From positions 1 through 64,000 of the forward strand of contig NZ_JABUAE010000007.1 of the NCBI RefSeq assembly GCF_013314535.1: a stretch of 64,000 bases of DNA, written 5' to 3'. This stretch comes from Bacillus sp. Xin1 (GTDB lineage Bacteria > Bacillota > Bacilli > Bacillales > Bacillaceae_G). The notes under the pieces were generated by a model. The model saw only the letters and a program-made list of their open reading frames with translations. It searched no databases and had not been told where the DNA came from. Both the position numbers and the translations under genes were made by a program. This document shows positions 9,298-17,859 of this stretch, in pieces (positions within the stretch are counted from its first letter, which is position 1; every line of letters starts with the position of its first letter).

Positions 9298-9784
9298 GTT
9301 TTCGCCCCTTATTTAAACATTCTCAATAATGAAACAACTTTTTATATACTGATGTACTCTATTTTAATTGTACTGTTGTAATTCTATAATTTTTATCCAC
9401 TTGTTAAAAAAATTGGTAAAAAAGCTAATTTTTTCACTATTTTTTTCGTGGAATTTTACTACTTGTTATTAACATAAACCAAGGTTTATATTTTAAGTAC
9501 GATAAACTTGCTAGAAAAAATTAAAAAACAAATAGAAACAATTGTTATTTTTATCATATCCCTAGCAGCTTGCACTTATTTTTTCACACAAATATGATGA
9601 ATAAATTTCATACAATAAATTGGTATTCAATTTATCGCACTATCCTATTGTATATGGACAGTCTATTACCTATTCACAATAAAATTTTAAAAACGTAACA
9701 GATAAAATAATAATTATTTTATCAACTACAGTTTATCGATTATTGAAATCAAAAATATTTATTAAATAAGAAAGAGGGATGAAT
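9298..9784. other. Gene-free stretch with several inverted repeats
   Basis: About 490 AT-rich bases with no convincing ORF. It holds a 7-base-pair repeat at 9474-9489 (ATAAACC/GGTTTAT), an 8-base-pair repeat at 9615-9635 (ATAAATTG/CAATTTAT) and an 11-base-pair repeat at 9701-9723. These could be operators for the small membrane gene or the regulator, but nothing identifies the binding protein. Confidence 0.5.
9701..9723. promoter_or_regulatory. Perfect 11-bp inverted repeat
   Basis: GATAAAATAAT, one central base, then ATTATTTTATC, ending about 60 bases before the start of the small membrane protein gene. Shape and position suggest an operator; it has no T run to make it a terminator. Its AT-only composition means chance occurrence is not negligible. 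Confidence 0.35.
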
Positions 9785-9988
9785 ATGATTTGGAGAACAC
9801 ATGACAGAAAGGTACGAAAAATAGTAAGATATGCTGCAGGATTTGTTATCCTTTTAATACTAGTATCCTTTATCTATCAGTGGAATAACGGTTTAGTGAT
9901 TGATACGCCTGAGAGAGTTTCTTTCGGACTAGTTCTCACTACTTTCCTTTGCAGCTTTTTACCTATTAAAAAGCAAATAAATGAATAA
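9785..9988 (+). CDS. Small membrane protein, unknown function
   Basis: A 67-residue protein with a basic N-terminus (DRKVRKIVR), one clear membrane segment (residues about 16-34) and a second hydrophobic stretch near the C-terminus (about 44-60). I use the ATG at 9785 because AAAGAGGG is six bases upstream; the ATG at 9779 abuts that site. A strong terminator follows. I do not recognise the family. Confidence 0.65.
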   Translation: MIWRTHDRKVRKIVRYAAGFVILLILVSFIYQWNNGLVIDTPERVSFGLVLTTFLCSFLPIKKQINE

Positions 9989-9990
9989 TA

Positions 9991-10027
9991 AAAAAGCACT
10001 TGGGGATGGATCTCAAGTGCTTTTTTT
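9991..10027 (+). terminator. Rho-independent terminator
   Basis: Stem AAAAGCACTTG/CAAGTGCTTTT with an 11-base loop and seven Ts, immediately after the small membrane protein gene. Confidence 0.85.
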
Positions 10028-10082
10028 GCAAGATAACATGTTATACTATTTAAATTATCTATATTCTTACCTGCATAACAAA

Positions 10083-10110
10083 AAAGGATTGATCAAAAGA
10101 TCAATCCTTT
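10083..10110 (-). terminator. Terminator of the DegV gene
   Basis: A 12-base-pair stem (AAAGGATTGATC) with an AAAA loop overlapping the DegV stop codon; on the minus strand it continues into a T-rich tail. It can act on both strands. Confidence 0.8.
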
Positions 10111-10969
10111 ACTCTACCTCATTTAAGAAGAACAATGTTAAAACGCCTGGTCCTGTATGAGCACCAATTGCTGCTCCAATTGTATTTACAATAAACACGT
10201 CACAACCAAATCTTTCCGTGATTAGTGTTTTTAATGCATTCGCAGTTTCTAAATCATCACCATGTGTGATTCCAATTGTTTGCCCCTTCAGTTCTTTACC
10301 ACGTTCTTCCATAATATCAACGATTCGGCCTAAAACTTTCTTTCTACCTCTTACTTTTTCAAGCGGTACAAGTTTACCTTCTTCTACATTTAAGATCGGC
10401 TTAATATTTAATAAGCCACCGATAAACCCAGCTACTTTACTTAAGCGACCACCTCTTACAAGATACTGCAGGTCAGCTACCGTAAAGATATGCTCCATAT
10501 GTTTTGTTAGAAAAGTAATTCGGTTCAAAATTTCTTCTTTTGATGCGCCCTCTTTAGCCATTTTCGCAGCTTCTATTACTACAAGCCCTTGACCTAGCGA
10601 GGCACATTTTGTATCAATAATTTCTAAATCAAGATCTGAATATTCTTCTTTAACCTCTTCTTTAATAACAACCGAAGATTGGTATGTACCTGAAAGTTCG
10701 GATGAAAAAGCTAAATATATACAAGGGTTACCTAGCTTCGCATATGTAGTAAACTTTTCTTGAAATGTTTCTAATGATGGCAGCGATGTTTTGTACGCTT
10801 CGCCTTCTCTCATCTTTTGCAACAATTGAGTCGATTCTAATGTTCCTCCGTCTAAATACTCTGTTTCTGCTTCATCATATACACGGAGTGGAATCAAATC
10901 AATATCGTAAGTTTGCAGCAATTCTTTTGGTAAATCGGCCGCACTATCCGTAATGATTTTAACACTCAT
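10109..10969 (-). CDS. DegV family fatty-acid-binding protein (FakB-like)
   Basis: DegV/FakB proteins bind a free fatty acid and present it to the FakA kinase for incorporation into phospholipid. This 286-residue protein has the family start IITDSAADLP, the TSLPS motif near residue 62, FSSELSGTYQS and a C-terminal GPG-containing segment (GAHTGPGVL). It is a single gene with its own terminator. Cereus-group genomes carry several DegV paralogues; which fatty acid this one prefers cannot be told. Confidence 0.9.
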   Translation of the reverse strand: MSVKIITDSAADLPKELLQTYDIDLIPLRVYDEAETEYLDGGTLESTQLLQKMREGEAYKTSLPSLETFQEKFTTYAKLGNPCIYLAFSSELSGTYQSSVVIKEEVKEEYSDLDLEIIDTKCASLGQGLVVIEAAKMAKEGASKEEILNRITFLTKHMEHIFTVADLQYLVRGGRLSKVAGFIGGLLNIKPILNVEEGKLVPLEKVRGRKKVLGRIVDIMEERGKELKGQTIGITHGDDLETANALKTLITERFGCDVFIVNTIGAAIGAHTGPGVLTLFFLNEVE

Positions 10970-11210
10970 TTTTTAAACCTCTATTCTATTATTAAGTATA
11001 CGAAAATAAAAATAATTACCTTTAAATTATATACGTAAAACACTTGTGAAGAAATAGAAAGTATTATTAGACTATTCTATGCATGAGATAGCAAGAAATG
11101 AACTTCTTTTCAACATGATTTATATGGAGATACGAAACGATTATTTTATTACAAATCACATTATCACCTATATAATGAAAATATCAGAACTTTTCAAGGG
11201 GTGTATTTTT

Positions 11211-11642
11211 ATGGGAATCAAGTTTGCTTCATTAGAAGATTTAGAATGGATTAATTGTCAATATGAAGACGCGGGATTTGTGCCAAGTGACTTAAAAAAG
11301 GATAAAGTTGCGATTATAACGTACAACGGAGAATATGCAGGGTTAGGACGTTTAGTATATATTGATCATAATACGATAGAGATGGGTGGTATTTACATCC
11401 TTCCCAAATACAGAGGTTATAAATTAGCTGGAGATCTCGTTTCTTTCTTAGTAAACGAAGCGAAGCAATCCAATATACCTAATATTTATTGCATCCCTTT
11501 TGAAGAGTTGGAAACTTTTTATAAAAGATATGGTTTTAAAGAAGTTAATATTAATCAAGAGACTGTTCCAACTGCTATCCTGGCTAAATATAAATGGTGC
11601 TTACAGGAATATGATAAAAATGTTTTATTGTTTAAGTTATAA
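11211..11642 (+). CDS. GNAT family N-acetyltransferase
   Basis: Predicted acetyl-CoA-dependent transferase of 143 residues. The GNAT core is visible: MGGIYILPKYRGYKLAGDLVSFLV contains the acetyl-CoA-binding loop (R/Q-x-x-G-x-A-like YRGYKLAG), followed by FYKRYGFKEV near the C-terminus. An ORF extends upstream to 11079, but the ATG at 11211 has an AAGGGGTG site seven bases away and begins directly with the conserved domain, so I use it. Substrate unknown. Confidence 0.8.
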   Translation: MGIKFASLEDLEWINCQYEDAGFVPSDLKKDKVAIITYNGEYAGLGRLVYIDHNTIEMGGIYILPKYRGYKLAGDLVSFLVNEAKQSNIPNIYCIPFEELETFYKRYGFKEVNINQETVPTAILAKYKWCLQEYDKNVLLFKL

Positions 11643-11764
11643 AACTTTAATCAACCCTCACCAATCAAGTTTAATTTCATATAGGAAACAATTTCATGTT
11701 TTCATCAAAAAACGTTATAATGGATTGTAGCCTCTACGACTATGTTATAAAGGAGAATGAAACA

Positions 11765-12085
11765 ATGGCTAAAATTAAAGTATATCAAGCAAAAGAAGAA
11801 CATATGGAAACAGTAAAAGACATTATTGATGTTCAAGAAGAAAATCCAACTGCTGAACATTTACAAACTCTTTACACATGTGTATTAGATACTGAGGATA
11901 TGGCATTGCCTGAATCATATATCGAAGAAGATATTTTAATCGATTCTATTGAAGTAATGGTGAATGTTTCTCAAAATAAAGTAAGAGATCTAGGTACATA
12001 CGATGTAATTGAAGTTCAAAACAAAGGTAAAAAAACACAAATCTTATTATTAGCGGACGAAGAATACGAAGTAATTGAAGGCTAA
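11765..12085 (+). CDS. Conserved acidic protein of unknown function
   Basis: A 106-residue, acidic, soluble protein (MAKIKVYQAKEEHMETV...) with no signal peptide or membrane segment. I chose the ATG at 11765 because AAAGGAGA lies just upstream; a longer ORF to 11696 has no such site. A strong terminator follows, so it is monocistronic. I cannot assign a function. Confidence 0.75.
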   Translation: MAKIKVYQAKEEHMETVKDIIDVQEENPTAEHLQTLYTCVLDTEDMALPESYIEEDILIDSIEVMVNVSQNKVRDLGTYDVIEVQNKGKKTQILLLADEEYEVIEG

Positions 12086-12103
12086 TTTATAGTGTTACAT
12101 ACG

Positions 12104-12137
12104 AAAAACTCCTTTCTCATTTAGAAAGGAGTTTTTT
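12104..12137 (+). terminator. Rho-independent terminator
   Basis: Stem AAAACTCCTTTCT/AGAAAGGAGTTTT with a 5-base loop and a T run, 18 bases after the preceding stop codon. Confidence 0.85.
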
Positions 12138-12200
12138 ATGCTGTGATTTACTGATGAATGAATACATACAATTTTATCAACGCTCCGACAACTAGCAACA

Positions 12201-12232
12201 AAAAAACAAGAGTCCGTTGACTCTTGTTTTTC
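12201..12232 (-). terminator. Terminator of the yhb-MFS operon
   Basis: Stem AAAAACAAGAGTC/GACTCTTGTTTTT with loop CGTT, a few bases beyond the stop codon of the drug-efflux gene. Confidence 0.85.
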
Positions 12233-12237
12233 ATCTT

Positions 12238-13758
12238 TTATGCTTTTCCACTCTCTTGTTCTTTCTTATATACCATTTTCTCGTTACCCATAAAGAAAAT
12301 AAATATGAATGCTAAACCAGCAGGAACGAGTGCCCACATAAATGTATGAACGATAGAACTCGAAAGAGCTTCAATAATTTTATCTAATACTTGCGGTGGA
12401 AGTTGAGATCTTGCCCCTTCTGAAAGGATTGCTCTTGCATCTCCTATGGCGTTGCTATTCATTCCACTTCCCATTCCTGTAAATGCTTCTTCTAATTTAT
12501 CTTGAAAACCTGTTCTTTGAATCATACCAAAGACTGTAATTCCAAGTGTCATTCCTAATGAGCGAATAAAGTTACTCGTTGAAGTTGCTGATCCTCTTTG
12601 GTTCATACCAAAATTATGGATTGCCGCCATACTTAATACGGAGAACGAGAAACCTACGCCAAAACCGATAATAATCATATACATAGTTAACCATACACGG
12701 CTTGTTTCTGGTGTTAATGTGCTTAATAAGAACAATCCACCTAACATAATCACAGCTGAAATCATCATAATATTACGATATCTTAACTTTGATGTTAAAA
12801 ATCCACCTAGCTGCGCTGTAACAACTGACCCTAACATCATTGGTAATAGTAATAGGCCGGAATTCGTCGCGGATCCGCCATATACGCCTTGAATAAATAA
12901 CGGAATATAGACAGTCGCTGACATAAACGCTGCTCCGTAACATAAAGCGATAATTGTACTCATCCCAAATAAACGCTGTTTAAACATTTCAAACGATATG
13001 ATAGGTTCTTCCGCTTTTCTTTCAATAAAAATAAACATAATGATTAAAATAGCAAATGCTGCAAATAAGCTTAAAATAAAAGTAGAATCCCAATCATATT
13101 TCTGTCCACCAAGTTCTAATGCAAACATGAAACAAACGACTGCACCAACGAGTGTAATTGCACCAAACCAATCGATCTTTTGTTTTTGGTGAACGCGTGA
13201 TTCTTTATAAAAGAATACAATAAAAATAAGTGATAGAATCCCTAGCGGTAAGTTAATATAAAACACCCAGTGCCAGCTAATATAGTCTGTAATATATGCA
13301 CCAAGTAACGGACCGAAAATGCTAGATAATCCAAACACCGCTCCAAACAATCCACCCATTTTCCCACGTTTTTCGGGCGGAAAGATATCAAATACAATCG
13401 TAAATGCAATCGGAACAAGTGCTCCGCCGCCAATACCTTGAATCGCACGATAAATACCTAACTGCGTAATATTTTCTGATGTACCACAAAGTGCAGAACC
13501 AACCATAAAAACAATTAAACCAAAAATAAAGAATTTCTTTCTCCCATACATATCTGATAGCTTTCCGAAAATCGGCATCCCTGCCATTTCCGCTACCATA
13601 TAGGCGGATACGACCCAGACAAAGTTTTCTAGTCCGCCTAAATCACCAACAATCGTTCCCATCGCTGTAACAACGATGGTATTATCCATTGATGCCATTA
13701 AAATGCCTAGCAATAAACCGGAAACTACAAAGCCAAGTTTACTATTCTTCGCAACCAT
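12238..13758 (-). CDS. DHA2 (EmrB/QacA) family MFS multidrug efflux transporter
   Basis: Proton-driven exporter of 506 residues with about 14 membrane segments. Motif A is GKLSDMYGRKKFF after helix 2; the membrane Asp in MDNTIVVTA (helix 1, about residue 25) and motif C GPLLGAYI are present, placing it in DHA2. It is the last gene of a four-gene operon, 23 bases after yhbF. B. subtilis also has an MFS gene (yhcA) close to its yhb cluster, so the linkage may be old. Substrates unknown. Confidence 0.9.
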   Translation of the reverse strand: MVAKNSKLGFVVSGLLLGILMASMDNTIVVTAMGTIVGDLGGLENFVWVVSAYMVAEMAGMPIFGKLSDMYGRKKFFIFGLIVFMVGSALCGTSENITQLGIYRAIQGIGGGALVPIAFTIVFDIFPPEKRGKMGGLFGAVFGLSSIFGPLLGAYITDYISWHWVFYINLPLGILSLIFIVFFYKESRVHQKQKIDWFGAITLVGAVVCFMFALELGGQKYDWDSTFILSLFAAFAILIIMFIFIERKAEEPIISFEMFKQRLFGMSTIIALCYGAAFMSATVYIPLFIQGVYGGSATNSGLLLLPMMLGSVVTAQLGGFLTSKLRYRNIMMISAVIMLGGLFLLSTLTPETSRVWLTMYMIIIGFGVGFSFSVLSMAAIHNFGMNQRGSATSTSNFIRSLGMTLGITVFGMIQRTGFQDKLEEAFTGMGSGMNSNAIGDARAILSEGARSQLPPQVLDKIIEALSSSIVHTFMWALVPAGLAFIFIFFMGNEKMVYKKEQESGKA

Positions 13759-13781
13759 ATATCTTGCTCTTCCTCTTACAC

Positions 13782-14489
13782 CTATATTTGTTTATGTTCT
13801 TTTACAACTGATTTTCCTTTTTGATTAAAACTCGTATGATATTCCACAACACTGATTTCACAGCCAGGTCCAATTGTAACATTATTCCCTCTTACTATTT
13901 CAGCTATTGTGTGTTCTAAATAAATGTCGTCCCCTTCGATAATTGATGTTTGAAGATTGCCAGTATGACTTGTGAAAGGAATAAATCTAGCTTTTTTTCG
14001 TACCGTAATCTTTTTACCACCTATTTCTCGCACTTTACTTCCTTCAAAACAGAGTATGATATGAATGTTTTCTGCATTTAATAGACCTTCACTTTCAAGT
14101 CCCCCTGTTAGTAATAACTCTTCTACTTCAATGTCCTCCTTCACATGTAAAGCCCCTTTAATATCTACAACATTTCCAGATAATCTGCCTTTGACTTCAA
14201 ACATACCTCTCACTTTCATCTTCTCAACGTGGCCATTACCTTGTACTTGCGCATTCCCATACACTTTCACATATTCTGACTGTATATTTCCTTCTACTTC
14301 ACTTTCTCCATAGACGACATAATTTTTTGCCTTCATATCACCGCAAACATCACTCGTTCCATACGTCTTAAATTCATTACAACTAACATGGTTAGAAATC
14401 GTTCCTTCACCACGGATTTTCACTTTATTATAAGCTCCACCTGCTGAACTACCTGATCCGTTCACAGTGAGACTATGCTGATTTTCCAT
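13782..14489 (-). CDS. yhbF: Bactofilin-like polymer-forming protein YhbF (BacF)
   Basis: Bactofilins assemble into filaments as right-handed beta-helices; in B. subtilis the YhbE/YhbF pair has been linked to motility. This 235-residue protein is made almost wholly of short repeats of alternating V/I/G residues (NYVVYGESEVEGNIQSEYVKVYG and similar), the signature of the bactofilin helix, with no enzyme motif. It is third in the operon after yhbD and yhbE, and is clearly a paralogue of the latter (shared VRGNNVT.GP.CEI near the C-terminus). The ATG follows GAGGAG. Confidence 0.82.
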   Translation of the reverse strand: MENQHSLTVNGSGSSAGGAYNKVKIRGEGTISNHVSCNEFKTYGTSDVCGDMKAKNYVVYGESEVEGNIQSEYVKVYGNAQVQGNGHVEKMKVRGMFEVKGRLSGNVVDIKGALHVKEDIEVEELLLTGGLESEGLLNAENIHIILCFEGSKVREIGGKKITVRKKARFIPFTSHTGNLQTSIIEGDDIYLEHTIAEIVRGNNVTIGPGCEISVVEYHTSFNQKGKSVVKEHKQI

Positions 14490-14514
14490 ATCTACTCCTC
14501 ACTTCCCCCAAAAA

Positions 14515-15228
14515 TTAAACTTGTTGAATTTCTTTTACTTTCGCATTCTTATCCACATGAAGAACCCCTGTATATTCAATCAGTCCAATCTCACAATTCG
14601 GGCCTACCGTAACATTGTTACCTCTTACTGTTTTGATTTGTACGTGATCAATATCAATATTGTCACCTTCTAACAATTCAGCTTCTAAGTGCGACCCAAA
14701 CACGGTGTTAAAAAGTCTACTAAATGCTGTCGCTCTATGCCTTACTTTAATTGTTTGACCACCTATTTCTTTTGCTCTACATGTACCATGAATATCGATG
14801 TCAATTTCATCGGCACTTAGTAAGCCTCCAATTGTAAACTGTCCTTCTGACGAAAAGATATCTACTTCACAATTACCGTCAATAGTCGATTGCCCGCGGA
14901 TTTTAAGCTCTTCACCTTTCAAAGTACCACCAATTGTTCCTTTACCAGCAATTTTTAAATCGTCAGCCGTTACATCTTTTGTAATCGTTGCTTTTCCATC
15001 AATTCGCATATTTTCAGCGCTTACTGTACCGTCAACTTTACCAGATCCACTAATTTTTGCGCTCTTGCTTTTTAAATCACCATTTACACTACCAGAACCG
15101 TTACATTCAAAGCTGTCACATTCAACATTCCCGTTCACAGTTCCTTTTCCGTTTAATTGTACTTTATGAAATTCCCCACCGTTAGAAGAACCGTAACCAT
15201 TTATAATTAATTTTTCTGATCGCATCAT
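14515..15228 (-). CDS. yhbE: Bactofilin-like polymer-forming protein YhbE (BacE)
   Basis: A 237-residue partner of YhbF with the same beta-helix repeat pattern (GSGSVNGDLKSKSAKISGSGKVDG). The N-terminus LIINGYGSSNGGEFHKV and the VRGNNVTVGPNCEIGLIEY segment match the downstream gene, so the two arose by duplication and probably co-assemble. It starts 10 bases after yhbD. ATGs at 15228 and 15225 are both possible after the GGGGGA site. Likely location: inner face of the membrane. Confidence 0.82.
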   Translation of the reverse strand: MMRSEKLIINGYGSSNGGEFHKVQLNGKGTVNGNVECDSFECNGSGSVNGDLKSKSAKISGSGKVDGTVSAENMRIDGKATITKDVTADDLKIAGKGTIGGTLKGEELKIRGQSTIDGNCEVDIFSSEGQFTIGGLLSADEIDIDIHGTCRAKEIGGQTIKVRHRATAFSRLFNTVFGSHLEAELLEGDNIDIDHVQIKTVRGNNVTVGPNCEIGLIEYTGVLHVDKNAKVKEIQQV

Positions 15229-15238
15229 TTTTCCCCCA

Positions 15239-15862
15239 CTACAATAGTTTCGATTTTAATGCTTCTGTATATTGCATGATTGCTAAACGTACGACTATCT
15301 TTGTTCCTTTTTCAAAAAGTAAATCATCTACATTTGAAACTAAGAAACATGTAGAAACACCAAGCTTTCGAACCACAACTAATTCGCTATTCTTTTGTTT
15401 CATGATTTCATAATGTTCGTGAAGTACTTGCAGTATCATCTTGCCTTCTTCCAAGCTAATTTCTCCAGATTGAAGCAATTTCTCTAAAATAAATACATAA
15501 AGAATAGCAGCAAACTGAAATTCTGCCTGTTTATTCGTTTGTTCTATAAAAAATTGCACAACCGGTTCTGAAGCAATTCCTTTTCGGATGACGTCTTCTT
15601 TCGTTAAAGAAATCTCAGATACACTTGGTGAAAACATATTTGCTAGTTCATCAAGCGAAAGGTCTTCTTTCATCGTTTGAATTTTATCAATGCGCTCTAA
15701 TATTTTTTCTTTCGGAAAAAATGTTTCTTGCCCTGTAAAAGTCGATTTTCGCACAAACCAATCTTCCGGTATTAAATTCTTTCGTTTCCACCTATATAAT
15801 TGCCCGTATGAAATACCAGTCAGTTCCAATAAATCTTTTTTTGAAATTAAATCTGTACTCAA
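15239..15862 (-). CDS. yhbD: YhbD (DUF4004) HTH protein
   Basis: A 207-residue protein starting MSTDLISKKDLLELTGISYGQLYRWKRK, a MerR-like winged helix that recognises DNA or acts as an adaptor; the rest is alpha-helical. I choose a TTG start at 15862: AGGAAGGAGTG lies eight bases upstream, and the peptide from there matches the B. subtilis YhbD start as I remember it. The longer ORF to 15889 would begin inside the ribosome binding site. It heads the yhbD-yhbE-yhbF-MFS operon and may regulate it. Confidence 0.8.
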   Translation of the reverse strand: MSTDLISKKDLLELTGISYGQLYRWKRKNLIPEDWFVRKSTFTGQETFFPKEKILERIDKIQTMKEDLSLDELANMFSPSVSEISLTKEDVIRKGIASEPVVQFFIEQTNKQAEFQFAAILYVFILEKLLQSGEISLEEGKMILQVLHEHYEIMKQKNSELVVVRKLGVSTCFLVSNVDDLLFEKGTKIVVRLAIMQYTEALKSKLL

Positions 15863-15890
15863 CTGTATAACACTCCTTCCTGACATCAAT

Positions 15891-15908
15891 GTAACATAAC
15901 ACTGTTAC
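15891..15908 (-). promoter_or_regulatory. Inverted repeat upstream of the yhb operon
   Basis: GTAACA-TAACAC-TGTTAC, a perfect 6-base-pair repeat 29 bases before the yhbD TTG start, inside the expected promoter region. A related GTAACAATGTT sequence occurs about 30 bases further upstream. Probably an operator, possibly for YhbD itself; the latter is inference. Confidence 0.4.
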
Positions 15909-15975
15909 GATGTAAATGGGCGTTTATAAAAATATGCGTAACAATGTTCAAAGTCAAACTTTTATTCCATACAAA

Positions 15976-16018
15976 AAGGCCCTTTCGTACTCCATTAAAT
16001 ACCGAAAGAGCCCTTTTA
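15976..16018 (-). terminator. Terminator of the SgrR gene
   Basis: On the minus strand the stem AAGGGCTCTTTCGGTA pairs with TACGAAAGGGCCTT and is followed by a T run, directly after the SgrR stop codon. Confidence 0.75.
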
Positions 16019-16020
16019 TA

Positions 16021-17757
16021 TCAGGGTTTAAACCATATATTATAAAAATCAATCCAGCCTTGAGAGTTAATTCTTATATTTTGTACTTTTTCATGTGTAC
16101 TTATGTGTTGTTTATTACGATATAAAGGAATAATATGAATGTTACGTAACAATGTGTCCTCCACATCGCGTAACAATGTCATTCGATTTTCTAAATTAGG
16201 TTCAATAAAGTACGCATGTAATTGTTCATGAAAGTCTAGAGAGCTATGCTGATTTATAAAACTATTTTTCGCAAGAAACATTTGTAGAAAACTTAGTTCT
16301 ATTTGTTCACTAATTGTCGCACTATCATGAATTAAATCCGCTTGTTCCATTGTTTCCACTCGTAATAATTCCAGTGCATCGAGAAAATGTATTTCAATTG
16401 TAATTCCATACTTTGCACATTTTTTTTGAATCCACTTAGAATCTTCCACATGATCTTGTTCTTTAAACGTATACAAGTATAATACTTCGCCACTATATTC
16501 GCTCTTTTGTAGAAGAGTGTTCACATCCTCATTTATGCTCCAAGTTGCACGATTTCCTAGTAATAATTCATCTGCTCCCTCACCGCGTTCTCCCTCTAAC
16601 TCGTCTATTATTTTATTACTATGAATTATTCTATATAATGCTTGCCTAAATGTACTATTTTGCAAAGGTCCTTGTTTTTTAGTATTTAACGTAACATACG
16701 TTACGTTAGATTCCATTTTAGAAAGTTCTTTATGAGGGTTCTCTATCTCTTTATGCTCGGCTTTCATCGAAACGTCATACTCATCCGTACTTTTCGGTAC
16801 ATTCCAAAGTTCAATTCGATCAAGAAAGGGTCGTTCACGAAAGTATGAATTATGTACTTCTAATACAAAGATAGAATCATTATTTTCTCGTAGTTTAAAT
16901 GGCCCTGTTCCACTTACATTCCCTTCTTCATCTTCTGTTACAATAGAACACTGTTCTGCACCTAAAATATGTAATAACAACTTATTTTCTGTATATAAGT
17001 AAACCTCCACAATATGTTCATTTACAATATGAATTCTTTCAACATGTTGCAACATCCACAGGTACGGATTATCCTCCGTATTCATAAATCTATTGAATGA
17101 GTAGGCAACATCATGAGCTGTGAAACGTTTACCATTATGAAATTGCACACCTTTACGCAAATAAAAAGTCCACATTTTTTGGTCGTCATTATACTCCCAA
17201 TGAAACGCAAGTCTCGGCTCTATTACATTGGTACTCTCGTTCACATATACAAGTGTGTCGTATACATGTTTCACCATATGACATTCTGAACGCATTGTAG
17301 CATACATAGGATCCAAAAGAATCTTCGGACGCATTTCAACTTGTAAACGAAGTACATCTTGTCTACCTTGATTCGTCATTTCAATTTGATAACCAAATAT
17401 TGAATTTATCCAAGTTTGGAATTGCTTTTGCAACATTGGAAAATACTCCATATATTGTTCAACAAATTCTTTTCCACCTTTTACATCCCCCTGTTTCGTT
17501 ATTTCTTTCCCCTTTTCTAAAATTAAGGAAGTTGGATCTTTTTGAAACGATACCTTTGATCGATTCCCTCTCCCGCGTCCTGGAGACCAACAAACCCATC
17601 CTAGCTCTTCTAATTTTTTAATAATAAATTTACTGTTTCTATCCGTACAAAACAATGTTTCAGATATATTTTGTAATGTTATTTCTATTTTTTCTCCCTC
17701 TGGTATCCCTTTTCCATACCGGATCCAAAGCTGAACGTACTGATCTAAAATAACCAT
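16021..17757 (-). CDS. SgrR family regulator (HTH plus solute-binding domain)
   Basis: A 578-residue protein with an N-terminal DNA-binding region (about residues 1-95, including TDRNSKFIIKKLEELGW) and a C-terminal family-5 solute-binding domain (from about residue 150; LRKGVQFHNGKRFTAHDVAYSFNR is the SBP_bac_5 signature). E. coli SgrR has the same arrangement and senses sugar-phosphate stress. I use the ATG at 17757 because AGGGGG lies six bases upstream; the longer ORF to 17811 has no such site. It is divergent from an MFS gene, its likely target. There is no signal peptide, so the binding domain acts in the cytosol. Confidence 0.83.
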   Translation of the reverse strand: MVILDQYVQLWIRYGKGIPEGEKIEITLQNISETLFCTDRNSKFIIKKLEELGWVCWSPGRGRGNRSKVSFQKDPTSLILEKGKEITKQGDVKGGKEFVEQYMEYFPMLQKQFQTWINSIFGYQIEMTNQGRQDVLRLQVEMRPKILLDPMYATMRSECHMVKHVYDTLVYVNESTNVIEPRLAFHWEYNDDQKMWTFYLRKGVQFHNGKRFTAHDVAYSFNRFMNTEDNPYLWMLQHVERIHIVNEHIVEVYLYTENKLLLHILGAEQCSIVTEDEEGNVSGTGPFKLRENNDSIFVLEVHNSYFRERPFLDRIELWNVPKSTDEYDVSMKAEHKEIENPHKELSKMESNVTYVTLNTKKQGPLQNSTFRQALYRIIHSNKIIDELEGERGEGADELLLGNRATWSINEDVNTLLQKSEYSGEVLYLYTFKEQDHVEDSKWIQKKCAKYGITIEIHFLDALELLRVETMEQADLIHDSATISEQIELSFLQMFLAKNSFINQHSSLDFHEQLHAYFIEPNLENRMTLLRDVEDTLLRNIHIIPLYRNKQHISTHEKVQNIRINSQGWIDFYNIWFKP

Positions 17758-17859
17758 ATTCATCCCCCTAAAAGGTGAAAAATCCCACTCTTTCATTCTA
17801 CCCTTTTTCATTCCTTGCTTCTATCTTAAGATTTCCATATAGAGAGGAGGAAATAAAGA

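Noticed and set aside
9585-9606. Possible second PlcR box (TATGATGAATAAATTTCATA)
   Set aside because: The arms are 20 bases end to end instead of 16 and the inner A and T positions do not fit the consensus; it does not precede a secreted-protein gene.
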